Part shown: in pieces, positions 34,952 to 47,390 of the stretch
Position numbering within the stretch: the first letter of the stretch is position 1
How the letters are laid out: each line of letters begins with the position of its first letter
NCBI GenBank assembly: GCA_038501785.1
Contig: JBAMJR010000100.1
Location: 2,509,501-2,573,500, forward strand
DNA length: 64,000 nucleotides
Source of the DNA: Myoxocephalus aenaeus
Lineage: Eukaryota > Chordata > Actinopteri > Perciformes > Cottidae
Direction: 5' to 3'
Notes under the pieces: model-generated
Told to the model about the DNA's origin: nothing
Databases searched by the model: none
What the model saw: the letters and a program-made list of their open reading frames with translations, nothing else
Position numbers and translations under genes: made by a program

Positions 34952-35964
34952 CTGGAAGCTGACGTCGTGGCACAACTCTTCCTGCCACCGGCCGGCAGGA
35001 TTTATTCCACTCTTTTTCCAAACCTCCAAACTCTGATAATGAATCTAAACCGAAAGGAGAACCAGGAAAGTTGCGTGTCCTTTGCCAGGCCGAGCCATTC
35101 AACCCACGGAGGCTTCTGAGAGAAGATCCAGCTGATGGGTTCAGGACCACGCTGCCAAATCTTATAATCTGCGCCCGAATATATCGCTACGATTTCTGCC
35201 ATAAACCTTGAAATAAAGTTATGGGGATTCATTGTTTCCTCCAGAATGTTCTTCCTTGGGAAGATGGAAAAGTCATTAAAAAGCTGAAAACCAAAGTAAT
35301 GAAGATGTTTTTTGGTGGGATAAAAGCTTCTCAAGGCCTTTTCTAACGGGCTAAACATAAAGAAATGATTGAAATAACATCTCAAAAAGTCAAATATCAT
35401 CTGTACTTCCATTGTATTGGTGGTTGCAGTGTATTTATGAGTACTTTGGCAAATATTGGCAGTTTAATTCTGAGTAATTTAACCATTTTAAAGTATGAAC
35501 CAAGAGAATTGACTCCATTCAATTCTTATAAGTTACATATTATTTCACACGATGATTACATGGACTAAAAACGTGTTCACATACATAAAGATAAGGATGT
35601 TTTTTGTCACCGTAAAAGGATATGTAGTTGGTGACTTAGTCAACAAGGAAAAAACACATTACGGATTTAAAACAATTTTGTTTGCTTTGTTTGTGTGTTT
35701 TATTCAGTCAATCATTCCAATGCAATACAATATTCTATATAATATACAAATCAGAAAGACTGAAAAGGTATAGGTAGAAGCAAAAATGCTTATATATTCC
35801 TATCCTAAATTATTATTATCAATTAAATAGATAATTAATTCGAAATAAAGAAGAAAAAAAGAAAAGAAATCTTTTGAAAACCATTCTTACATCCATTTTA
35901 AGCATTGTTCCATAATTGAACATTAAATAAATATATTTAAAAAAAGATAAAACACAGGCATCAA
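34944..35964. other. Intergenic sequence, no feature recognised
   Basis: AT-rich sequence, increasingly so toward 35.9 kb. No real frame or repeat was identified. Confidence 0.6.
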
Positions 35965-36997
35965 TGGCTTTAAAGTGAAAAGAGGGCTGTTAAAGTGTCG
36001 TTTTATTGCTTATTTTTATTTCCCTGCAGCATAGTCCGATGTGAGCTGGGTGTGGTGGTACATATTTGCTTTTATGTGATATCTACGAGTTACAGTGCAT
36101 TCATTTTTTCATAGGTTTGAGAACAGTCGTCATTAAGTAAAGCGAGCTAGTTCAGGCAGCTCGGTTCTGCTACTACCGTAAACGTCGGGTTACAAGCCGC
36201 TACTACCTTCGGTCCCCGTTTGCTCCCCGCTGTAGCCAGCTAGCGCTCATGCTAGTTCCCCCGCTAACTTCCCCTAGTTCCCCGCTAACTTACGTTAGCG
36301 CTCCTGCTAGCTCTCCGTTAGCTCCCCGACAACCACCGAAGGTAGCGGGACCAGCTACCCGACGCGGGCAGTAGCAGCAGAAGCGGGGAGCTAGCAGCAG
36401 TGCAAGCTAGCGCTGCTCCTAGCTTGCTAAAGCGGGACACTGACCGGAGGTAGGAGTGGCTTGTAACCCGACTTTTACGGTGGCTTTAAAGTGACAAGAG
36501 GGCTGTTAAAGTGTCGTTTTATTGCTTATTTTTATTTCCCTGCAGCATAGTCCGATGTGAGCTGGGTGTGGTGGTACATATTTGCTTTTATGTGATATCT
36601 ACGAGTTACAGTGCATTCATTTTTTCATAGGTTTGAGAACAGTCGTCATTAAGTAAAGCGAGCTAGTTCAGGCAGCTCGGTTCTGCTACTACCGTAAACG
36701 TCGGGTTACAAGCCGCTACTACCTTCGGTCCACGTTTGCTCCCCGCTGTAGCCAGCTAGCGCTCATGCTAGTTCCCCCGCTAACTTCCCCTAGTTCCCCG
36801 CTAACTTACGTTAGCGCTCCTGCTAGCTCTCCGTTAGCTCCCCGACAACCACCGAAGGTAGCGGGACCAGCTACCCGACGCGGGCAGTAGCAGCAGCAGC
36901 GGGGAGCTAGTAGCAGTGCAAGCTAGCGCTGCTCCTAGCTTGCTAAAGCGGGACACTGACCGGAGGTAGGAGTGGCTTGTAACCCGACTTTTACGGT
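35965..36997. repeat. 516-bp direct tandem duplication
   Basis: Two units (35965-36480 and 36481-36996) both start TGGCTTTAAAGTGA(A/C)AAGAG and run colinearly to ACTTTTACGGT. I count about four substitutions, such as GGTCCCCG/GGTCCACG and GCAGAAGC/GCAGCAGC. Each unit carries one copy of the foldback element. The near identity implies a young duplication, or an assembly duplication. Confidence 0.9.
36174..36481. mobile_element. Foldback MITE-like element, copy 2
   Basis: It starts TACCGTAAACGTCGGGTTAC and ends CGACTTTTACGGT, with inverted termini of about 45 bases and inverted GCTAGC-rich arms. It belongs to the same family as 8807-9144. The junction with the next tandem unit removes its right TA. 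Confidence 0.8.
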
Positions 36998-36998
36998 A
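36690..36998. mobile_element. Foldback MITE-like element, copy 3
   Basis: It is nearly identical to copy 2 because it lies in the second unit of the 516-bp duplication. The right end TTACGGTA followed by TATG keeps the flanking TA. Confidence 0.8.
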
Positions 36999-38579
36999 TA
37001 TGTAATGTATTGACAATATCAAACGTGTAATGTGAGACCAAAACCCCCCAAAAAAGACACACATTGACCGTCATCTCCACATTCCTCGAGCTCTTTGTGG
37101 GGAACGCCGAGCATCGAGGCCCAGAAGCCAAACATCAACGCTGTACATATTCAACATTCACATAATAAACACAATAATCTTTTCCTTGTGAGCGTGCTGT
37201 ACTGAATCCGGACACACTTGTAAACTATAATTGCATGCTTTAAAGCTTTATTTGTTATTTGGGAGTTTAGAGAAGAAGCAGCGAGTTTGTTGGGTTCTCG
37301 TGTGGAGCGGACGACAGCGACCAATCAGCCGGCTGCGTGAGTGAACCGCCGCCTCACCCCGCGGTTTGACACCATTACGGTTTGTTACAGGACTCGACAA
37401 TAAAAAATAAAACATCTTTTCTTTTCTTCTGATGGACTGCTAGGACACAGAGAAACCCCTCCACAAAAAAAAAAAGATCCTAAACGTACATTCAAACGCA
37501 GCAGATATCCAGCAAAAGGACTCGCTTGGAGCTTGGAGTAACACCAACAGACTGGAGAATGTGCTGCATAATTTCATCCAGATCTGCAGATAAGTTCCGT
37601 CTCAACAAAACTTTAATGATCTCTGAGGGAGAACTGGGTCACTGCGGCAGCAACGATTTACACAACGAGTAAGAAACCCCCAAAATACGGTGAAGATAAA
37701 AGTGCCACTGCGGTGCTGCTGATAACAGAGGAAGACGGCGGGGTCAGTGGAGCTCTTTATTTACTTTGCTGAGGCTCCTTCTTGCATGTCAGCATCTCTG
37801 TTTTACAGTTTAAAGTCCCGTCGCTTCTGGAAAACGCATTACATCCCTCAACCCTCCATCTGATTCCCTGGAGTCCGTGAAAACTTCACTACCTCCCCTG
37901 AAATGTCAAGGGTAGCCATAGTGAGAAGAGCAGGCGGGAGGCCAGAGGAGGAGGCTATTCTCCTCAGATCTGTTCAAAGATGTCCAGTCATCAGTTTGAG
38001 GGAGCAGATCCAGGGGCTCCTGTGCCATGGAACTGTGATTGTCCTCAGATATGTGGCTGAAATGTGGTTTGCAAGTTAGATAAGCTCACTTGATTTAAAC
38101 GTAAAATGAAAAAACATGTTTTAATCGTAGCCGCAGAGTTTCTGAGAGGCAGAACGTTTTTTTTTCTTTCTTCCTGGCTTAAAAAACGAGACGGGGTGTT
38201 GCCATCCTGATACTGATATGCATGGTCCCGGGCCGTGTGAGGTCACGGAGCTACGTTGTGGCCGAATTGTTGAAGTCTATTGTCTATAATGTGGATATTA
38301 CATGTTCATCTGCAAACGTCTGCAGAGTTCACAGAAATATTTGTTCCTCAAGTGTCCTGAAGTAGCACATCCCATGACATGGTGAAGCTGTTTGAGACTG
38401 AGAGTATGACCCCAAATGCTGATGTATAAATACCTTGTAAAACTATTTTATTCTGGCAGAATACTATTTACACAAAGGTAGCTCTCCATTTCTTTTTTAA
38501 GCATTTAAAAGTGAAAAAAGTGAAAATTTACACACATTTACAAGACATTTTTTATACCGATCCGACTTTTCCAGTCCCG
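36999..38579. other. Intergenic sequence, no feature recognised
   Basis: Mixed-composition DNA with a poly-A run at about 37466-37476. No gene, RNA or transposon ends were identified. Confidence 0.6.
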
Positions 38580-38586
38580 ATACTAT

Positions 38587-38952
38587 GGAAGCCAATAGAA
38601 GTAAAAGAAAAACATTATTAGATTAAAAAAAGTCCTAATTATGAGATAGAAAGTCCAATTTATGAGATAGAAAATCATGACTATCATAATTTTCTTTAAC
38701 CAGATAACAGGAAGACTTTTTTTTTTTAAAGCCAGCGCCGCTAAAGCTCATGCGCACTTTTTATCTCATACTTTTGACTTTCTATCTCATAATTAGGACT
38801 TTCTATCTCATAATTATGACTTACTATCTCATAATTTCAACTTTCTTATCTCATAATTTTGACTTTCTATCTCATACTTATGACTTTCTATCTCATAATT
38901 ATAACTTTTTATCTCATAATTTCTTTCTTTTACTGGCTATAATGGGCTTCCA
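38587..38952. mobile_element. Foldback element with ATCTCATAATT tandem units
   Basis: The ends are imperfect inverted repeats: TGGAAGCCAATAGAAGTAAA on the left and TTTACTGGCTATAATGGGCT, then TCCA, on the right. Inside, about 22-bp units (GACTTTCTATCTCATAATTA) occur as roughly seven copies on one arm and two or three inverted copies on the other. No coding sequence is present. The family is not named. Confidence 0.65.
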
Positions 38953-41900
38953 TACTTTACCAATAGCGATATCTGGGTTTTGGCTATCGGCCCCTGAAGC
39001 TGTTTAATTAATACGCTGTATGCCTCATATGCTCTTCGTTGAGAGGCAACATCCGGCTTGACTTAAACATTGCTTTCCTAAAGTTGTAAAACAAAATACA
39101 ACTAATAAAAGTCATGTCGTGTATTGTAATTATTATCACGTTGTGGCGTTTACAGTTGCAGGTCCAGACGCCGTTGGAGCACATGTTCACAAACCCCCAG
39201 CTGGTTAATATTTAAACTATATTAAATCATCGGAGTAGGAGAATACCAACGACCTCATCGTCTTTCCGTGCTCCGTGTGATCGCTCGCCATTTGCTGTGG
39301 TGGCCGGAGACGTTGCCAGCAGCAGCAGCGGCGGCGGCGGCGGTGGCAACGTCTCCATCTTGAAAGTGAAACGACGGCCGGTTGCGTTTATCCGCCATTT
39401 TGCTTTCAGTCCATCCAAAAAAAAACAGACGGCTCTTTTTTTCTTCCTTTTCTTTTTTAGCAGCTTTTTTTTTTTCTTCGGTTTCACCACACTGACGTCT
39501 TTATAATGATGTCGTAATTCTCCTCTGCAGACACAAATAACCCACCGGTGTGTGGGCAGAGATACCTGGAGACGCAACGCAAATCAGTTGAAGAAATCCA
39601 ATGTTTGGACAACAATCTTTAAAACTCCATCATGTGGATTAACCTCCTGACCTCCTGTGAACCCCACAGCAGAGATACCAGATTATGTACAGCATCACCT
39701 CCCTCTCTCTCTATCACTCTCTCTCTCTCTCTCTCTCTCTGTCTTTCACATTCCTCAATGGCGGCTCCGCCTCAGTCCTTTGTCACGATAAATCACGGCT
39801 ACTTCCTCGATTTCACGGATTTAAAAATTCACTTCTCTCCCTCGTGAAGTTAAGTACCACGTTTGCGATACCAAATTATCGCGGCTCGCCAGAAGACTCT
39901 CTCTTATGTTTACCGTGAAAGTGCATTCCTCTGCTGCAGAAGCATTCTGTCAAATCACTGCGTGACAACCAAGTAATTGTGCATTAAGACTAAATCCTTA
40001 AGTCAGTGTTTTCTCCTCTTCGGATGAATAAAAAGAAGTGGTACTCGACCCGATCTCCGGGGACCGTGTGCAGCATCACGCATAAAAACAGCTTCACCTG
40101 CTGTGCAGAAGTATATTAAGATGTTGGCATGGCAGATAAAGGTCAAAAGTAAATAGAAAGACACAAGCTAGCATTCTTCTGCTGCCGGTATCCTTTACAT
40201 GAGGGTGGATATTCAAGCATCCATACATTATGTTTGGAATGTGCACTGCTGCTTTTTCCAGGAACATCCAATTGAAGTTTTTACTGGTTTTCCCTCCTGA
40301 ATTTAAAGTAAACTATTTTATGCAATGCCCCCCGAGGCATTTAAATCCTCTTAAAACATGGACATGGCTGATTTTTTTGTATTTATTTTTTTAAATCCGA
40401 AAAAGCTTTTTCAGATACTTATCTTTTGGCCGTAACTCAAGAGACGTGTTTCCACGGACAGGGGAGTTGTGATTCCTCCTTTAAACCACTTTCTGGCTGC
40501 GGCGCATCTCACCGGTAGCTTAGCGAGCTGAGCCGGGGGACGGGTCTGGGTCACTGGGTCAGCCCGCCAAGCGGCAGCTCGGCTGCTTTCAGGTAATGCC
40601 GGCACACGAGAACGCTAATCGTGACCCTGAGAGAGAGCAAGGAACTTTTATTTATGTTTCAATTTCTCTATTACACGAAGGCATCATGAAAAACGTCATA
40701 CATAATGAAATGGACTGTTCGAGGAGGGGGGTACAGTAAAGAACACTTTTTGGTATCTATTGAGGCTTTAATAAAGACATAGTTTTGCTTTCCAAATAAC
40801 ACATGGGGATTTGGAGATGTGGACCATAGAGATGTCTGCCTTCTCTCTGATATAATGGAACTGGATGGCACTCGGCTTGTGGTGCTCAAAGCGCCAATAA
40901 AACTCAAGTTTAAAAACTGTGCAGCGATATCGCTTTCCAGAAGTCATGTCGCGGTTACTCAACATAATCCACAATGTGAGCTGCAACATGTAGGATCGAC
41001 TGCACCCGCCAACCATAGTACCAACATATTGCAGTAGGAACGGCAAAGTGGCCGCCGAAGGCTCGGTCAGATTTGGCTTCTTTACTTATTAAAGTTACTG
41101 TGAGGAACTTTGAACTGCTTTTGAAACGATGTCTCTATAGGACCTCCATAAGTATACGAGACAATCAGTGTAGTTATTCTTAAACTCTGGCAGCAACCAG
41201 TCCACCGTGGACCCAGACCTAGATCCGGCTTCACTGACCTGCAGTCTCCTGATCCCGGGAGCCGACACCCTTTGGACCCTCATTGCTGGACCCGCTGGAG
41301 GTAAGGGAGGCATGGGGGAACCAGAACCAGGGCTAAGTGGTGCCCTCTGCAATCAGGACCCTGCTGTCAGACCCTGATGCAATACAATTGTTGTGCTCGG
41401 AAGCACTACCACTTTCGTCCACAGGGGTCGCCAAAATCAACAAAAAATTAAAGGTAATTGTAGCAACTTTAAGATTATATTGTATTCATATTAATATATA
41501 TTTTGTATTTTGTCTAATCTGTATGGTTTGTTAGGGATGAAGCCGTTCTGTATTCCGTGCATATTTTAATGGATGGGTGTCGTATGACCACTTTATTCAC
41601 GCACAGGAAGAGTTTGCTTCACATAAACAAAGGAAGTTCTAATGAAAAACACTGTTGCTTAATCCAGCAAATAACCACATGCTTTTGAGTTTTGACCCAA
41701 ATTCTCCAGAAATGAACTGCTCAAAAATATCATTTTCACACAGAGAAGGAACAAAATGGAGGATCAGTTCACCGTCTGACCCGAGCTCCTTGGCCACGCC
41801 CCCCCCAAGCCCTCAGCGTCAACCCTCTGGAGTCAACACATCTTGATGCTATTCAAAGGAGCTGATTGGACGTCAACACAAAGCGTGACATTGGGATTGG

Positions 41901-42797
41901 TAATGTTGCTAATACAGTTGGAGGAATCTTGGACGGGCTGTGGAATGATAATCATTACGCCCGGTGTGACTCACGCGGCGTAAACATTAGCTTAGCCGGT
42001 GGATATTTCTGGCCCGCGTGCACCTGTTTGCATGTCACAGGCTAATCCATAACTCCTTGAGCGCTGCGCTATGTAAGGGAGCACATGTCAGCCTTAAACG
42101 GCTCCATATGGACAAACACACTCGTTGAGAAGATTTCGGGTTGACTCCGTACTCGCCATGCAAAAATTAGCCCCGCACCACTCTGGCTGTAATAAGCCGT
42201 GGAGCTAATTTGAGCGATAAATTCGCCTCGCAACAGCTTGCACAGAGGATGGACATCTAACTAAGGACTTAATAACTTAATTACTGCAACACCACATGCC
42301 GCCGGGTTTGTGCAGAGACATCTCCAGTGTTTCACAGGCTTTATAAACCCCGTGTTTAATCAGCTTGTAAGGCGCTCGGAACATCAAACGCTACCGCAGT
42401 CGCTCCAGCATGTGCGAGCGCTCTCGTCTCGTTTTGATGTGTCGCACATTACTTAACCTGCGCTTGTGCTCTGGTAAAAGTTGATTGGGCCCACTGCGTT
42501 TCATTACGGCCCAGCTCTTTTGTGCCGTTGCTTTATTGTTTCCTTTCGTGCCGAGACGTTTTCTGTCATAAAACTGAAATGAAGAAGAAAAAAAAAAAAA
42601 TCTGTTTTAAATTGTCACTGTTTTCACGAAAGACTCAAATGAGACGAGTGGAAAGAGTCCGTCAGACAAAAGGCGTTAATCTGAATATCCTGTTGTGTAA
42701 TAACCAATAAGATGACGCATCAACACCTTAGATGCATGCTCTGTCAAATTAGCCCACGTCTCTGTTTCTATGTAAAGATCAGAGCTGAGACAATATA
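38953..42797. other. Intergenic sequence, no gene seen
   Basis: It contains a 13-bp stem hairpin around (AGC)n(GGC)n at 39306-39356 and a (CT)n run at 39709-39740. A stretch at about 41930-42480 looks unique, with several ATTA/TAAT and E-box-like words. No protein frame or RNA gene is convincing. Confidence 0.6.
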
Positions 42798-43010
42798 GTC
42801 CATTGATTGACAGGAAGTTAATTAGCAACTCTTTCGGTGATATATTAATCATTTTAATTAAGCAAAAAAAGCCAAACATTTGCTGGTTTGCAGCTTTTCC
42901 AATGGGAGGATGTAAACTGATTATCTGTGGGACAAAACAAGACTTTTTTTTTTTTTTTACACAGACTTTAAAATTGGCCAATTAATCATGCAATTAGTCG
43001 ATTTATTGGT
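42798..43010 (-). repeat. Degenerate copy of a GGGCTGCAACTAA-type DNA repeat
   Basis: ATTGATTGACAGGAAGTTAA, CAAACATTTGCTGGTTTGCA and AATTAGTCGATTTATTGG follow the internal order of a frequent teleost non-autonomous element. The strand call is tentative. Copies in this window share only the family pattern. Confidence 0.55.
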
Positions 43011-43308
43011 AAATAAATAAAAAGAGAAATAAAATGGTTTCAGATTTCACACAATCGGCCCATCCCCGCCCATCGTAGTGAGAATACACGGGCACTTATT
43101 TTCGCAGATGACTGAGCTCGTCATGGCGACGCTTTTCAGTCCTTTCAGCCCCTTCGGCGGCACAAAGCGCCGTCTCCTCTCAGTAACTTTGAACTCTCCC
43201 CAAAACAAGTTTGAAATGCCGGTTCTCACACACGACGGGCCCAGAGGTGACATTTTGTGAATTGAGCTATAGATCGAGAACCCGAAACCCCTCCCCTCCA
43301 ACCCTCCC

Positions 43309-43344
<36 letters not shown>

Positions 43345-46300
43345 GAAGAAAGCGCTAATTAGCTCAGATGTCCGGGAGAATACACACCCAGCTGCACCCC
43401 AGGAGATTGGGAAATAACATGTTGTTGTTGTTGTTGTTGTTGAAAATTCTCGAAGGCAGGATGTTAAGTTTCACGTTCACTTCAGTGCGAGTTACCTCGG
43501 ATAAATTAATCTACCTAAATTTGGTCCTGAATGAACGCATTACCTCACAGACGTCAAATCAACAGCTGAGCAGTTTATGATCATGAGAGAATCCCCGAGA
43601 GGTGAAGCCGCGCGGAAGCTTCTCGACAAAAATCTGACACGGCGACCGCTCCGAAAAGTTGATTTTGATCGCACTGATCAAAAGAAGCACCGTGTCTCCA
43701 TATTTCACCCGAGGCAAAAAAAGAACACGGGACTTCAAAGCCCTGCGCACTAATCCCATTCGGATTATTTCATTAAGGACTCAGGGATGCTGGAGACAAA
43801 ACAAGACGGCGGTTGTCGCATCGCTGAGTGACCTGTGGGGAGAGACACAGGTGCACTACCGTCACGCAAAACTAAACTTAACTCAAAATATCATGTTTTT
43901 TTTACTGTGCATTAAATGCTCCTGCACAGTTATATAGACGTTGGCAGCGACTCTCGCTCGTCCCATTTGTTTCGGGTTCATTGCACAGGTTGCTCTTTGT
44001 TCGTTTAATTGTCATTCCAGGGAACATTCCCCCGGCTCGGTCTAGATTGGTTCATGATGGCAGAACAAACAGTGGAAAAGTAAAGAGAAGATATGATCGT
44101 AAACCGGGCTGCACATACTTTTTTTTTTTTTTTTTTATATGTTAGATGTGGAAGTGATCTCAAGCCGGGTTATTATTAGATCTGCTGGGGAAACTGCTCC
44201 CTATAGTTTAAAGGTGAAGTTTTTGACCCAAACGTCGAATCACTCGACAGGATTAGAGGGAGTTGAGGTCAAAAAAACGAAATGTGTGCAGAGTGTCTGT
44301 TTGTTTACGGAGGATGATGACGACATGGATTATGTCAACTCTTAAAACCCAATCATGCATTGAAGGCTTTTACCGAAAAACACATTTCTTTATTGAAGTT
44401 AACCTTTTTTGATCACTCGCAGTGCTTGGATTCTTCTTTTTAATGCAAGCCAGCCTCTGGCTCCGAGAGGCTCCCTCCTCGTAAATGCCCAGCACATTGA
44501 CTTGTTCTGCTGATAGGTGGTTTGATTGGTCCAAATAAAAGTCTCAATGATCACCCCATAATCAATATTACGGGACATAATGATCTAATTATCGTTCTGG
44601 CAGCAGAAAAAGGAAAGTTCATGCAAACATAAGAGTGCATTGTAGACCTCTAAATGGCCACCGGCGTCTCTGATGCCAAACGGATCTGATGTTGTGCTCA
44701 TTGACCGGTTATTTCCAGAGGAAAAATGCCCAAAAAATGATCTGTTCACCCCAAATTTAAATTCTTAAATGTTCTTACCCCGTCCCTTTAACTCAAAGTT
44801 CAGACAGTAAGTAAAGAACAGTAAAGTGAATCTTGACTTTTTGACTCAAAAGTGAAAACCGCTTAAATCCGACACACTCGGATTATCCTGCGCTTGTTAT
44901 TTTAAAGACAGCGGATGGCAATTTTCGGATCTTTTTTTTGGGAACTCGACACGTTCAGATCTCAATCACTAAAATGGTTTGGGGAGACGACTGAGGTCAA
45001 ACTGTGGCGTTTGGCGGTTGTTGAAACCTTCCTCGGACGTAAGTGATGAGATAAATAGCTCACTGGCTTTCCTTTTTTAAAGTGCCTTGCTGAAGGATCC
45101 CGACTTGGTTTCAGGGTCAGATGAAGGTCATACTGTTACTCTGACCTCTAAGCCCTGAACCTTTTAGGCCAGCATCAAAGCTCTTATTATAAATGTCATC
45201 TTTATCAGACGGGGACCTTCGTTTGACTCTTGGTTTTGGATTGAAAGCACATTCCGGCGTGAGTGCGGATGCTTTGCGGGCATCACGGAGATAGAAGAGA
45301 AACACTTAATGGGAGTCTGTTGTTTGTTATCGGGGGTTTGGGAGAAGACCAACCGTCTGTGTGTGAGACTAAACAAAAGTAAAGGCGATGGATGTTAGGA
45401 GGCCTAAAAAAGCTCTGCAGGTTTTTGGGCCAACGGGGAACAAGGAGCTCAGGTCAGCAGCAAAGCGAGAGGTGGATTGTGGGCGGAGCCTGTCACTCAA
45501 AACGTAACTTTAAGCCTTAATATAATTCAATAATATAATCTTAATATAATAGACCAACATTGTTTCTTGTGCTTTTCTGGACACATGTTTATTTCTGCTG
45601 TCAAGTTGGGGCTACTTTTGTAATTCTGTGTTAGAATACAGTCACCACAAAAAAAAACACAAAGATACCGTGATATTTATTTTTGGTGCGTATTAAACGT
45701 TTTGAAATCGGCCGAATCGGCCAGGAAAAACATGATTTCGCAGAAAACAAAGTCACAAAGTTGTTGCCCCTTGAGAGTCCTGCATGTTGTGTTGAGCACA
45801 TTGAGGATATCTTTTAATAAAAAACATTAATTTACAGTCTCTGTTGCACTTTGTGTGTGTTTTTCTTTGTTGTTCTTGTAGCCTTGTATCTGTTAGTGAT
45901 CATTTTCTTACTGTAGTGACCCATATAGGAACATTTTTAACGAATTTATTGTAACGAATACACGACACCCAGTCACTTTTATACAAGTAAACAGTAGAAT
46001 TACGTTTCTGGAGCGATGACATTGCACCCTCTTCTTATATTTCATTCATAGTTTATATTTCACGACACACATCATGCCGTATATGAACTGTATTTTCAGG
46101 TTAAGATGAGTTCAAACATAAACCGTCTCTGTATATGTGACCATAAACATTTATATGGTCAGTTCATTAAACCCACTGAATATCCGTTGATAGTGTAAAT
46201 AAACTTGAATGAAATACATTCTTGATCGCTTTCCAGGTCACTTGCCAGTTGTTTTTATATTTCCACTCCCCACACTCAATGCAACTCTCTTAATGCAGTT

Positions 46301-47332
46301 GAAGTGTTCGTTCATATCCTAAAGCACAGCTAAGTTTAACAATAAGCTGAATAGCTTTGAAGTCTCTTCGAGCTTCAAAAGAGGAGAAGTTCTCCTTCTT
46401 AATCATTAATCATGCCCTTGAAGCCTGGAAGTTTCCCAACTGAAATGCAACACAAAAAAAAAGAAAAAAATATTTTTCATAATAAGGACGATCATGTAAA
46501 TTCATCTAGGCCAAGGCCCATCCCAGTGGGATTTCCCCAAAAAAATAAAGCCGGTACAACTGGACACCGATTGTAGTTCAGCGTCAACAAACGGCTCGCT
46601 TTGTGAAAGGTGATCGAATCCCATCCCGAGAAACGAACCGGTGGGATATTAAAGATGGCGTAAACACGACGAGCTTTATCTCAAACGTCGGCATGCGATA
46701 ATATCTGGTCAGCTTTTTTTTTTTTTTAAATGATCTACCATCTAAATAAAGAGCTTACTCGTGACGCGCACTTCATACTTCCGCCTCCTTTTTGTTTAGC
46801 CTTAAATCCTGTTTAACTAAATAGTTTGAATGGATGTCAGATGTTTGCCATGGCGCACATTTAAAACCATGTAAACTAAGTAATAAAGTGGGAATTCAAT
46901 AAGTGCTGTGAGAGCATCCTCTCCAAAAGTATCCCACTTTCCAAAAAGTTTGATTACTTTTGAATAAAATGTAAAACAAACCCACAGACATGAAAGAACA
47001 TCCAACCCCAAAACAGCATTTCTAAAAACTATATATATATTATTTTGTATTGGCATTATTAGCATAAGGTCATTATATTCCCACGTTGTTAATGAGAGTA
47101 TCTTGGCTCCTCCAGGAGTTAAATTAACATTTCCTTAATTTTGTCCGATAAATTTGGACTCATCCACACAAACTGCGCTCTGATAAAATCTCTCGGTGGC
47201 TTTTGAAGTCGGTGAAAATGAGGAATCAATTAGGGAGCGCACGCCCATTTATTTCTGTGTTGTTCCTGGAGAAGCGCAGTCATTTGCCTCAATTTGAACT
47301 GTGTCAGTACTCTGTGATTAATTAGCCACAGT

Positions 47333-47390
<58 letters not shown>

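Noticed and set aside
34029..35150. 373-codon minus-strand frame rich in His-Thr, and Val-Cys frames on the plus strand
   Set aside because: They are translations of the GT/CA and CT repeats.
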